Shown here: in pieces, positions 48,846-61,300 of the stretch
How the letters are laid out: each line of letters begins with the position of its first letter
How positions within the stretch are numbered: position 1 is the stretch's first letter
Source of the DNA: Cheilinus undulatus
Lineage: Eukaryota > Chordata > Actinopteri > Labriformes > Labridae
Length of the DNA: 64,000 nucleotides
NCBI RefSeq assembly: GCF_018320785.1
Contig: NC_054885.1
Span: 8,010,921 to 8,074,920, forward strand
Direction of reading: 5' to 3'
Notes under the pieces: model-generated
What the model was told of the DNA's origin: nothing
What the model saw: only the letters and a program-made list of their open reading frames with translations
Database searches by the model: none
Position numbers and translations under genes: made by a program

Positions 48846-49740
48846 AGAGAGAGAATATGATAAAAGGAAAATCGAGCAAAAACATGACTGAAACTGCCTT
48901 CAGAGATGGAAATACCATCTCTTCTACTCAGATATGAAAACATCTGTCCCAGTCTGTACCATATTTTTTTTGTCATTGTATCACATCATGATGTCTGTGG
49001 TGGATCTCTCCTGACCCCACCTCTATTCAGGGGTTCAGGACTCTTGTGAGGTTTTATTATGTTGTCTCAAAGTGTTTGACACAGAGATTCATTTTTCTTC
49101 CAAGGAAACAAAAGCCTAAACGTGCATTAACATTAAGACTGAACTGTCCCAAAGTTTCAGTGTTAACACTCAGCCATGTCAAAGAGTGGGTCATAACTGT
49201 CTTAATGAATGAGAGAAACACAGGGACAGAACATTTTTACTTTGAAGCAGAAGAAAAAAAAAGAAGAAGAAGAAAAAAAATAAGAATAAGGTGTCTTTTC
49301 TTATTTTTAAGGGCTATTAAAACATTACAATTTCTGATTACAATAAAGCTCAGAATTTTTGTTACTTGCGATTAATCACTTCCTTTAAATTGCATTTTGA
49401 AATTCCACTATTTTACATTCAGAAATTTCTGAACATTTCAGATTTTTCAGAACATTCAGTCTTGAATTTGTCTTTCAACTTTTTCTGATCTCTTTTTTCT
49501 ATGAGTATTTATTGATTTTATTCATTTGTAATGATACTGGGTGATACGAAGTTTAATTATAATTAAATAAAATGGGAATCTATATCCTGCAGTAAATGGT
49601 GGTGTTCTTTAATCCACAGTTCTCTATTTCATGTTATTTCTTCATGTAATGTCACACTTTTTTTTTTTTACACCTTTTCTCTTTTATCATGCTGCCTTTA
49701 TTATCCAATCCTCTTTTTCTCTCCTCCTCACACGTTCAGC
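47331..49740. other. intergenic, microsatellite-rich
   Basis: No gene is seen. It contains (att)n at 48632-48664, (gaa)n at 48678-48699, (ta)n at 48788-48843 and a purine-rich (gaa)-like run at 49244-49280. It borders the samd14 promoter region. Confidence 0.5.
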
Positions 49741-49831
49741 GTTCAGCACTCCCCCCTCCCTCCTCGTCCATTATCCTCCCTCCTCCTCCTCTCTCAGTCT
49801 GCCTCAGCTGTCCTTGGTGCTGCTGTTTCAG

Positions 49832-50045
49832 ATGGAGGCTGCAGTATTCTGCTGAGTAGCGGTGAGCCAGCATTCGCTCGCTCTGCCTCCAGTCGTCAGC
49901 CAGCTGAGAAGGGTGCTGAGAGTCCTGGCAGAGGAAACTACAGCGCCCAGTACCCTCCAGACCAAGCTTAAGACTGTCTGCGGGCCTGGAGCGGACTCCT
50001 GTGGAACCCTGGGAGTCGCAGTACTTGCTACCCAGCTGGTGTTGG

Positions 50046-50083
<38 letters not shown>

Positions 50084-50130
50084 CAAGAGAGGGTGACATG
50101 TCATGACAACCGTCAGAGAGAGAGAGAAAG
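49832..50130 (+). other. samd14: probable 5' UTR exon of samd14
   Basis: A GC-richer stretch ending agagaaag|gtgagt, a consensus donor, followed 5.1 kb later by an acceptor (ctcgacag) nine codons short of any in-frame upstream ATG. A pyrimidine-rich promoter region precedes it (cctccctcctcctcc at 49775). The exact transcription start is not visible. It holds a 7-codon uORF (49832-49855) and a second upstream ATG at 50103. A GA microsatellite lies inside the exon. Confidence 0.5.
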
Positions 50131-50819
50131 GTGAGTTTATCTGTCTATGTTTTGATTTTCTAGACCTCTCTGATGTTTCATCTCCTCTCGGTATGCCCTC
50201 CCTCTCTCTGACTGTTGGTCATCATTTAATTTCCTCTGCTATCTTTCCTTCTCTCATCTCTAACATCACCTTTTCATCCACCATCTTTTCATGTCTTTCC
50301 CTCTGTCAAACACCATCTTCCTCTCCCTGTTCCTCGGTCTGACGGTGCATTTTCATGTTGGAGCTTGAGTCATGAGCTGTGTGCTTTGTTGTCAATATGT
50401 TTGTCTCATCAGATGTGTGTTCGTGTGTGTGGGAGACAGTGTGTGTCCATCTCCACCCAGTCTGAAAAGCAGCTGACAGCTCAGTCTTATGTTTATTCAA
50501 AATTTTCTCATTTAAAAGCTAATAGAGCAAGATTCAACACATCAAGATGTAAGACAAAATAATACAAAATGAATGGCTTGGGATCCACGCAACATGAGTC
50601 GCACAGATAAGAAGACAGAACGAGGTTAAAATCAAAGAAGTAAGACATTACATCACATTTTTAACACGGCAAAAAGACAAAAAAGACAACGATAAAAAGA
50701 AGAGACTGATGAAAATTCAGGACGTAATAAAACAAGACATACGTGTGAAAAGAGGAGTGGCATAAAAACAGATCAGACAGGGAATAACAAGACTACAAAA
50801 AAAAGAAAAAACAATAAGA

Positions 50820-52460
50820 AATGGCAAAACATGGTGAGCTTTTCTACCACTTCAGGACTCCAGCAAACCACGGTGAGAGCCATTGCCCATAAATGGAGAA
50901 AACTCAAAACAGTGGTGAACCTTCTCATTTTGGTGGCCAGCCTACCAAAATGACTCCAAGAGGGCATCGACAACTCATCCAGGAGGTCACTAAAGAACCC
51001 AGAACAACATCTAAAGACCTGCAGGCCTCACTTGACTCAGGCCCCGTCCACACGGAGATGAAAATGATATATTGCCATTTCGTTTTAAAAAAGTTTTCCG
51101 CCAAGACAGGGTAGTTTCAGGAAATATCCGCGTAAGCATGGAACCACTGAAAACGCTATAGTGGGTATGCCAAGCCTGTACGTGGCGCTGTAATGCTGCC
51201 ATGGAAATGGACCAAAAGTAAGAAGATCACAGAAAACTGACACAAGCTTTCTTCTAGTTGTTCTTCTGGTTGTTCTCTGCATTGGATTTAAGAATGTATG
51301 GGGTATGCATTTCACGCTGGTGGTAAAGGAGCAACAGATTTTGCTGTAAAAGCCATAACAAGCTCAGTAGCTTCTGCAGCACGAACACAACCGTGTAGTC
51401 CGCCATTGTTGTTTTGGTCAGACCCATGCAGGCGTCATAAGAGAGCTACGCTATGTGTGACGTAATCGCTTCAAGAAAGATGCAGTTGGCTTTCCACATC
51501 GAGACGAAACGGTAGTCATTTATGGATTTGTGCACTAAGGGACCTGTTTTCAAATTGTATCGTTTACAGTCACCCAAAACGCCGTTTCCGTATGTATGAA
51601 ACACCGATCCGACAAAAACTTTTGCAAATACTCCTGAATTCGTCTCCGTGTGGACGAGGCCTCAGTTATGGAATCAACAATAAGAACAATAAGGAGACTG
51701 GGCAAAAGTGGCATCTATGGGAGAGTTTCAAAAAGAACACAAAGGATCATCTTGCATTTACCAAAAACATCCTAATGATCCTCAAGATTCTTGGAAAAAT
51801 ATTCTCTGGACTGATGAGACAAGTTTTTCTTTTGATTTTTTGGGGGGGATTGTGTCCTGTCTCATCTGGAGTAAAACTAACCCAGCGTTTCATAAATACT
51901 CCTGGGAAGGTTCATTACTGTTCCAAATTTTCTCCGTTTGTGGATAATGGTTCTCACCATGGTTTTCTGGTTCTTTTGTGACCTCCTGGATGAGTCGTCA
52001 ATGAAGTCTTAGAGTCATTTTGGTAGGCTGGCCACTCCTAGGAAAGTTCACCACTGTTCCAAGTTTTCTCCATTTGTGGGTAATGGCTTGCACTGTGGTT
52101 TGCTAGAGTCCCAAAGCAGTAGAAATGGCTTTGTTTTTTCACACTGATGTCACTGACTTTTTTTCTCATCTTTTCTCAAATTCTTAAGAACAAAGCCTGA
52201 TATGTTGCTTTTTGAGATCTTGTAGCCTACTCCACTTTGTCAGACAGGTTCTATTTCTCACTTGAGACTTCACTTTACTGAGTCAAGAGAGGCCCAAAGT
52301 CTTTCGATGATTTTCTGGGTTCTTTCCTGACCTCCTGGATGAGTCATTTATGTAGTCTTGGTGTCATTTTGGTAGGCCAGACACACCTGAAGGTTCACCA
52401 CTATTTCAAGTTTTCTCCATTTGTGGGTAATGGCTCTCATATGGTTCACTGGCGAAACTT
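50820..52460 (+). mobile_element. Tc1-like element, disrupted
   Basis: The plus strand reads RQLIQEVTKEPRTTSKDLQA (50.95-51.03 kb), and after an insertion the frame resumes with DDPQ-like 'PNDPQDSWKNILWTDETSFS' (51.77-51.84 kb). These are the HTH/linker and DDE start of a Tc1 transposase. Beyond 51.9 kb, inverted partial copies of its own 5' part are stacked. It lies in samd14 intron 1. Confidence 0.8.
51040..51661. mobile_element. MITE nested in Tc1 (GGCCCCGTCCACACGG ends)
   Basis: The 622-bp element begins GGCCCCGTCCACACGGAGA and ends with its near-perfect inverse (ctccgtgtggacgaggcc). TCA flanks both sides (51037-51039, 51662-51664). A 3-bp duplication points to a PIF/Harbinger-type mover. 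It interrupts the Tc1 transposase. Confidence 0.85.
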
Positions 52461-52931
52461 TGTTTCTTGTTTGTTCTTAAATTTCAAAGGAACACATATT
52501 AAGTAATGGGGGGCCAGGATGGAGGTTAGAGGTTGACATGTTGGTGTATCTGTTAAAAGACGAGCAGTGAAATTTAGGCCTTACTGTAAATGTTGATGGT
52601 GGCTGGTTGACCTTAAAATAAAGAGCACTAAAGTAGTCCAAACATGTTGAAATTCAGAGTATGAACAGCTTACTCACAATTGTTAACAGATTTAAACTGA
52701 TTTAATCTTGGATAAAAGCCTCTGATTATAAAAAGGTGATTTAAAAATAGAGGTCAAGGCCATCCAAGCGTTGATATCCTAAAGGCAATTTAGCAGAGAC
52801 TTAATAGAGGTGCCATTATTTATTTTTAAAGGCAGGAAATTTCATCTGTGTGGATTATACCCAACTAAAATGACATAGCAAGCATGTAAAGAGACCACAA
52901 GACATGAGAAAACAGCATTGGAAGTCTTTAA

Positions 52932-53545
52932 AGACCCTGTAAAGTGAAATCCAAAGTTTGTGTCTTAACACTCTGGATATGCTGGAATATGGTTGATGTA
53001 AACATGTGAAAACACTGAGATCTGCATTGACTGAATTCTGGATTTGGACTGTTAGAAAGTTTTTCACCTCTCTCCTGGCTGGGTTTCATGTGGGCGGGGC
53101 CAATATGAGGGCTCATAATGTCATGAGCCCACAGAGGGGAATGACCCCGCCCCTCTAACACTACAATATAAAATCACAGAGCAGTTCATCTCAGTCCAGT
53201 CTGTTGTTAACTGATGTCACTGCCTTTATTAAAAGTTAACAGTCAGTTTAATAATGTCTTTTATTCTTTGTGAGGTAAATTTACCAAAACAACATTCAGA
53301 ATCAAACATTTTTCAAATCTGAGAGAATTGTATTTGTCCTAAGTGGGCGCGGCTTCAGCTTATTCAACAGACACGCCCACACCATCCTGGAGCAGATTTT
53401 ACTGCCTCATTTTTAATGAGTTTGAAGCTTAATTTCATAAATTTAGAGTTACTTTTATTTGACTGAAATTTGATTTAGGGGTTCATAATAGTGACCTGTC
53501 ATACAACAAGCCTTAATACGGATTCATTTTCACTTTACAGGGTCT
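52932..53545. mobile_element. piggyBac-type MITE, TTAA flanks
   Basis: The ends agaccctgtaaagtgaaa and ttcactttacagggtct are inverted repeats. TTAA lies directly outside both (52928-52931, 53546-53549), the piggyBac target. Inside are gggcggggccaat (about 53094) and two more GC-rich boxes. It encodes no protein. Confidence 0.85.
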
Positions 53546-53549
53546 TTAA

Positions 53550-55258
53550 GGTAGACTGGATAAAAATCATAAAATGGCATGAAGACGGTTACATCACAGA
53601 CGTGTCGTGATTTTAAAATGAAGAAAGGCATGGCATGAGCAGATATATTGTCTTGTGTGTCATTTTCCCCTCTTTTTCTTAAAGATCTTTACTTTTGGCT
53701 TTTTCTCTGGAGTTGAGTGTTTTCTTTGCCTCGGTACAGAGTGTCCACGGTGACAGTCTGTTTACGGCTCACACCATGGCTGCAGGGTGAGGCAGCAGAT
53801 GGCCTTTCTGTTGGGATACCTGCCCACTTCTCTCCCCCTCTGCTACACGTTGCTCCCTATTTCTGCTCCCATCATCTTTCTGTCCTCACTGTGATCGAAG
53901 GGGCAGGGACATTTGACCGAAGAAAATGTAATACAGCTTCTGATGAGACTTACAGGAATAGGAAGATAAATCCTTCAGATCAGAGCTCAGAGAACGGGTA
54001 ATTCATCAGCCATACTCCTGATCCTTAGTGGAACCCATTTAAGCTGACTTTTGCAGGCTTATGTCCAACATTGTAAAATAAAGCCAGTGCAGAAGTGCAA
54101 AAAACTGCAGTACTTCTAGTGTCCACTTGAGACTTTCACCAAAAGTGAGTACAACAACATAAAGGCCCATGTTATGTTATATGTGTGTGTGTGTTTGTGT
54201 CTATACATATATATGTATATGTTGATAATATAATGGCAATTATGAGACTATATACTGGATATGCTAATAATAATTTTATGCAAATGAAAGTAATTTTATT
54301 TCTGCCTCTTCCCCAAAGCTGAAATTAAACAAGCATCAGTCTGTCATTTAGCCATGAGGCAGCTCAGTAGTGCTGGTTCCTGTAGTAACATGAAGACTAT
54401 GCAGGTTTTCTAAATCCCACTGCTCCTTCCTACACCCCCCCCCCCCCCCCCCCGGCCTCTCAGAGCAGTTGACCTCTAAAAAAAAAGCCTCATTAAGAAT
54501 TCAACTGGAAAAAAAACAGACCAAGGTAGATAGAGAGAGTACTGAGACAGGAAGTCAGAGGAAAGATGAAAAGAGTCAGATGATTGGGATGACACACTTT
54601 ACAAAGGAGAAATGAGGACAGAAATATTGAGCAAGTTGTAAAAGGCTCTTTAATTTCTGCTCACTGTAATTCATTTAGATAAAACATGGAATAATGGTGC
54701 ATTTGTTGGCAATTATTTTGAATACTGTTCAACTCACATTTGGAGTAAATGAACATTTAGAAAGAAATGTAATGCTTATGTTTGAATGAATCACAAGAAA
54801 TGATGAAATATTTTACTATTTTTTTCACAGACCATATTTCAAAAAAATATCAGCTTGGTTGTAGAGTAATTTTATTGCTTACAGGAGGTTTAGGAGGCCT
54901 GCCCTCTTGAATTATATTAGTCAATCCAAAAAAATGATGAAATCTGGGTCACATTTACGTTCATCTGGGTTTCAAATATGTTTCAAGGAACTAGACAAAA
55001 AGAACACATCTGATCGATAGAGTTTTTTGCCTTACTAAGAAAACCAAAACTGTCCAGAGTCTGAAACAAATAAACGATAAACAGTAAACTTTCATGTTAA
55101 ACAGAAGAGCAAAGGACCAAGGACGCTTCCCTGAGGAACCTCACAGAATACTAAGAAAGAGGAATTTCATGACTGTGGGACTTTTGTTACATTAACAGGT
55201 TTCTCTGTTAATATCTGTCATACTTTGTCTCTTTTCGTTGTTTTGTGTCTCTCGACAG
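53550..55258. other. samd14 intron 1, 3' part
   Basis: No exon is seen. It contains a run of 19 C at 54435-54453, a (tg)-rich stretch at about 54180, and at its end the tgtctctcgacag acceptor of samd14 coding exon 1. Confidence 0.5.
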
Positions 55259-55271
55259 AAACTGCTGAGTC

Positions 55272-55308
55272 ATGTCTGCCGGCCTGGAAGATACAGACAG
55301 TGTGTTTG
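55272..55308 (+). CDS. samd14: samd14 coding exon 1 (start)
   Basis: Encodes MSAGLEDTDSVF plus one base. The ATG follows the ctcgacag acceptor by 13 bases. Context at -3 is T, a weak Kozak. A strong gtgagt donor follows. Human SAMD14 begins with a similar acidic leader ending DEVFDLD. Confidence 0.88.
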
Positions 55309-58300
55309 GTGAGTTTTAAATACAAGAACAGATCCTCTATGCTGTACGGTTTCTAGGTTGTTGACCTTGTTTCAAGGCTTGACTGTATGTTTGAATGGGC
55401 CATGGTTATGAATGCATTATCTCAGGAATGCTCTCAGGGGTTTTCTTCAAATCTGGCACATGTGTTAACTCTGACTCAAGGATGAGCTGACTAGATTTTG
55501 GAGGTCAAAGGTCAAGGTCAGTGGGCCTTATGACTTTTTTTTGTTAATGAATGAGATATCTCAAGAGTGTTTTGAGGGACTGAGGTTCATCCACTTGCAC
55601 TCAAGAACAGACTGTTTACATTTTAGAGGTCAAAGATCAAGATCAGAGGGCCTTGCTTGAAAACATACAGTGCTTAACAAATTTATTAGACCCCCTGTAA
55701 TAAAAACGAGAAAACATAAATATGTTTTTACTTTTACTTTTATGTGGACTCTTTTATTTTCAGTGAGCGTTTGACGTTTTACTATTTTGAACAGGAATGA
55801 GGAATTTCAAACTGAATTCACCTTTTTATACCCAAATTTGAGCCGGCTCACGGGGCTTCTCTGAGAAGTCAGAAATGAATCAAGCATAACATTCAACCAC
55901 TAAAACTCATTTTTCTCTTCAGGAATGCAAGTAAATAACTATAATTTAACATATTAATCAAGAAATATTAATGTGCTTTACTATTTTTTCAATTTTTTGT
56001 AAATCAGTAAATTTGAAAATTCATGGATAAGAATGATAATGATATTTTAGCATTAAAAATATCATTTGGGTTAAAGAGCTTCTACATATTGGTGCATTAA
56101 CCATTGCAGAAACATAAAAAATGATTTTGGTAGTTACCAATGCTGTTAATTTAGGGCAGCTGTGGCATAAACCTTACTTTGGTTAGGGTTAGGTTGGTCT
56201 AATAAATAGTTAAGCACTGTATGTCACAAACTCTTTGAGTGATTTTCTTCAAACCTTCAAACCTCAGTCTCTGACTCAAGGATGAATTGAATAGATGTTT
56301 GAGGTACAAACTCAGCATCGCTGTGACCTTAAATCTTGAATTTCAAGAATGCACAGAGAGATTTTGTCCAATTTTGGCACAAACCTTGGCTTGGATTTCA
56401 GGATGAACTGGTGAGATTTTAGTGGCATTTGCTAAATTAGTCTTGCCCTTATATGTAGGTATGTCTCAAAAAATTTGAAAATAATGAAGAAGTTTATTTT
56501 TTCCTTATCTACTTCAAGACGTGAAACCTCCATTAATCTAGATCTAACATTACAAAGTGAAATATTTCAAGACTTTTTTTTAATTTAATCTTGATGATTA
56601 CAGCTTACAGCTCACAAAAATCCACTATCTCCAAATAGAATATCAAAAACATAGACCAAAAAATGATGATAGTTTATAATAAGAATGATAATAAATTATG
56701 CTAAGAAAAGGGGTAAAAGTTCTCTTAATAAGTTGCATTTAAAAAGTATTTAAAACCAATTTTGCACAAGTTTATGTTTCTCTGCTGCTATCTAGTGGCC
56801 ATTGTCTTTTAGGTTTCACTTTCAGTCAGCCATGCTGGAGTAAAGCAGTCAGAAGGACATAGAGAGAGGTTTCTAGTTTTCCTGTCACTTAGGAGACCAT
56901 TTGTCCGTAAGTATTATGTTTGAATAATTATAAAATTGTTAAAATATAAGAAGAAATTTAATTTTAAATATAAAAATAAAGGAGTTTTTTGGAGTTTACA
57001 TTTTATATGTGCTCTGCTGGCTAATGCTAACGCTATGAGCTAATGATTTGCTGCTGCTGTTTTGGCTAGCTTGTGGATTTGTGTTGGATTAGCTGTATTT
57101 TCATGCAGCACCGGGCTTCTTTGTGACTTTGATAAGTAACTTACTTTATGTACGTATATGCTGAGCTTTATATTGAATCATTTTTTTGTTTTCTGTCTAA
57201 CTCTGTACCTGGATACATGAGATAACGGCCCTTTCAGCAGCGACCTTCTGTGGCTTACCCTGAATGAATGAATTTGTAATACCTGTTTTATTGGGGCTAT
57301 AATACTAAACTAAAATGAATGACTAAATAAAAATAAAAGGATAGCAGAGATTAGACTGCACTGTCTAGAACACAGGAAGTGATTTCAACATAAAAATCTT
57401 TCACATCTCCCTCTCCGTCTTTTCCACTGCTCCTTTCCAGTTTCTAATATTGTCTAATGCCTCTCTGTCCTCCCCCCTCTAATACAATTACTTCTCGCCT
57501 CTGGGTCCTCCCCCATCTCTTCCACCTCTTTCTACCTCCCATCAGTCATTTCTTCTTTTCTCATCTCTCTGTGCACCATCCCTCCATCCACTCCTTTATC
57601 AAATCTGTTTATTCTCCCTCTGTTAGTCACCTGCCCATTATGTTTCACCACCAAAACCTTCATATCCCCCTTTTACTTCCTTCTCCCTTCTTGTCCATCT
57701 TCCTCCCTCCCCCTTTCTCTCTCCCCTCTTCCTCCTCTGGGAAATAAAGTGGTGTCAGCACATTGTGGGGGAGGAGGCACAGAGGAAGTCTTTACATTCT
57801 ATACATTACCCTCATGTCCACACAGAAAAGTATGTATTATCAAAGATGTAAAACAAGGATTTTAATTTTTGGTATAAATCTCTCAAACGTTGACTTCAAA
57901 CCATCCTTTCTTTAGGTTGAAGAAATTCCAAATCTTTTTTAGCATCTATACAAGAAGAGCTCACTAAACTGTCTAACCTCACAGGGATGCAGGCCAGGTT
58001 AGAGTAATTTAGAGGCCCTGGGCTGAGATCAGTGAGAGGCCCTCCACATTAAAGGAAAGTAATCATAGTATAAACAAAATTATTGTAAAGCCTTTTTTCC
58101 ACCAACAAAGCCAGAGAATGAAATACATTTGCAAATCTGAACTCTAATAACCAATTACCCAGCAGCACTTGCTGCTCATTATTCAAACTTCCAACATTTA
58201 ATAAATGTGATGTGTTTTAAGGCCAGATGTAATCAATAAGAATGAAAATAAATGCTTGCTGGTGGTGCAATATCTATATAAATTTATATGCAAACAATAA

Positions 58301-61300
58301 ACATGGAGTGGAAGCATTTAGAAAGAACAGCAACTCAACTACAAAGAAGAAGACCATGTAAAATATGTAGCAAGGTCAATGGCTGGTTGGTGCATTAAAG
58401 TCACTAATGCTCTGCTAATTCCATAGCTGAAGAGTTCAGAACTTCCACTGGCATTAATTTAAGCTCAAACCTGTGCTGCAGGAGCTTCATGGAATGGATT
58501 TCCATGACTGAGCGACTGCATGCAAGACTCACATCACTAAGTCCAATGGCAAGGGTCAGAAAAAGTGGTGTAAAGTACACCGACACTGGACTGTGGAGCT
58601 GTGGAAACATGTTCTGTGGAGTGATGAGTCTCCATTTGACTGTCAGATGGACGAGTCTAGGTTTGGCAGATACCAAGAGAATGCTAGCTGCCTGACTGCG
58701 TTGTCAACTGTGAAGTTTGGTGGAGAAGGGAAAATGGTATGGGGCTGTTTTTCAGGGTTTAGGGTAGACCCCTTCTCTCCAGTGAAGTCCAATCTTGACG
58801 CCTCAGCATACCAAGACATTTTGGACAATTCTGTTAGGGGTGCACTATATTATTGGCCTGATATCTTAATCGGCAGATATCAAAATTTCTGCTGATATTT
58901 ACATCGGATATTTTGGCTGGGGCTGAGCAATTTGGGAAAATGATCTAATTGCCATTTTTTCCCCCAATATTGCCATTGCAATTTGATATGCAATTATTCC
59001 TCATCTCCTTGTCTTATTTATTTTCCAACAAACTCAAGACTAAATCTATCTAGATTATAACCAGCACAATATTAGATGAAACTAGAGCTGAACAATTTTG
59101 AAAAAATATCTAATTGTGATGATTGTGACCCATTTTGTCAATTGGATATGAGTTACTGCATTAAATGGAAATGATAATTTTTATGTCATCCTCATATTAA
59201 ATCAGTAGAAATGTACGAAAATAGGAGAAAGATAGGATTTTTTTTGTGGATTATTCTAGAAACAATGGTTATATAATGATTACATGATATGAAATGCATA
59301 AAATCTCTGCTGCAAGATTGGCCATATTTGCTAATAAATTAGTGAAGTTTTAGGCTGGACCAACGGACATACTGTATGTAAGTTGAGATATTTTTCTTTA
59401 TTCATCCTCATTCCTTTAACTTTAAAGTGTGTTTTAACACAAAAAGGTTTGTTTCTTGTTTTGTCCTCAAACCTTCAATTGTGTTCAATGGACTTATTTT
59501 TAGTTATGTAAAACATAGTTAAATATCAGTATTGGATATTGGCTGAAATCCAATATCATGCATCCCTAAATGCTATGCTTCCAACTTTGTGGCATCAGTT
59601 TAGGGAAGGCCCTTCCTATTTCAACATGACTGTACCCCAGTGATCAAAGCATGGGCTGTTAAGACATGGTTTGATGAGTTCAGTGTGGAAGAACTTGACT
59701 GGCCCACAAAGAGGCCAGACATCAACCCCATTGAGCACCTTTGGAATGAACTAGAATTGAGGTTGCAAGACAGGTCTTATCGTCCAAGATCAGTGCCTGA
59801 CCTCATAAATGCTCTACAGAATGAATGGGCACAAATTCCCACAGAAACACTCCAAACTCTTGTGGAAAGCCTTCCAAGAAAATTGGGACTCCATATTTAT
59901 ATACATGGATTTGAATACGGTGTCACTGCAGTCGCTGATAATGGTCAGGCAGACATTTTTAGGTTTTATTGAAAATCTGTAAATATTTATATTTTTATTG
60001 CACAATTTTTGAACCAGTACACCTAAGAAGTCTTCTGAGAGGTATCAAGGGTAATTGGAGCACAGTGTTGCGTGCAAGTTGACACAGACACACTGTCAAT
60101 TACAGTAGTAAGTACAGGCCCTGAAATGAAAGCACTGTTAAAGACTCATGATTTTAGAGGAGGTGGCTGGACCAAGGCAGTCTGTCACTAAGTGGTCTGG
60201 ATGGACTCTGTGTGGCTCCACCGTCACATGAACATTGTGGTCCCATGGGAAAAACTACGTGATGAAAGTCTGTGACTGTATGTTTCAGATCTGAACGAGG
60301 CGATCCCAGAGACAGAGCTGCTTGATAACAGCATCCAGAAAGGCCGAGCCCAGCTATCTGTCAAAACCCGGAGGCATCGCCCCTCTAGGTCCCGGTACCG
60401 TGACAGTGTGAGCTCAACAGAGGGTGACGACAGCCTGGAGAGAAAGGTACAGTCCAGTAATATGGTAGATTTGGATTTCCAAACATTTCATAGAATAATA
60501 ACCTGCCTATCAAATAAGATAAAAGTGTTTATGATTACAAGCATGCAGCTGATTTTGTGTTTGCTGATTTTATCAGGACAGCCCCTTACATTCTGCCCGC
60601 TCACCTCTCCAGCTCGCCATACGAGGCAACTCCCCGTCTCCTGATTCGCTCCTGTCTGTTCGAAGCCCCGCCTTCTCGTTTGACACTTCAATTGTGAGAC
60701 TTATGAAGAGAGTTTTATATTTGAATATAAGTAAATGAATGAATAAAGGAAGAGAAAATTAGCTTCTTTTTTAATCCTTAGGGGCGTCGCTCTCCAGAGG
60801 ATGAAAGAGAACCATTGGCTGCTCCTCCACGGGGGCGGTACCACCAGCTGACCAATGCCACATCTCAGGAGGCTCTGGTGACCCCCAACAGCTCCCCCTC
60901 CAGGTCCTGCCCCTCTCCTGACTGTTCCCGTGTCTACATGAGGAGGAGCAGGAGGCCTGACAGTGAAGGTACAAACACCTGAAATAACACCTGTACGGAC
61001 ACCTCTAAAATCTAGAGGGGATAAAAAATAAATAAATAAATAGTAAAGGTAGAAGCCAATAAAACAGACATCTATGGTGGTTTCTTTATGGTGTGGTGCT
61101 GAACCCTGTGAACAGAAATCTTCATCTTAGATACTAGTGAGTCATACTGTTGGAGTTACTGATGGTCGTGTTTGATTATGTTTGTTTCAGTGTTGGTTTC
61201 TGATTCAAGTCGAGACACGAGCCCAGCTGATTCAGGCAGTCCCACTGTCATCTTTGACAAGAAAACAAAGAGACGCTTTCTTGACCTGGGGTAACACACT

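Noticed and set aside
49736..50134. Coding frames in the samd14 leader region
   Set aside because: They include simple GA/CT repeats and cross the donor at 50131. None is in frame with the samd14 start.
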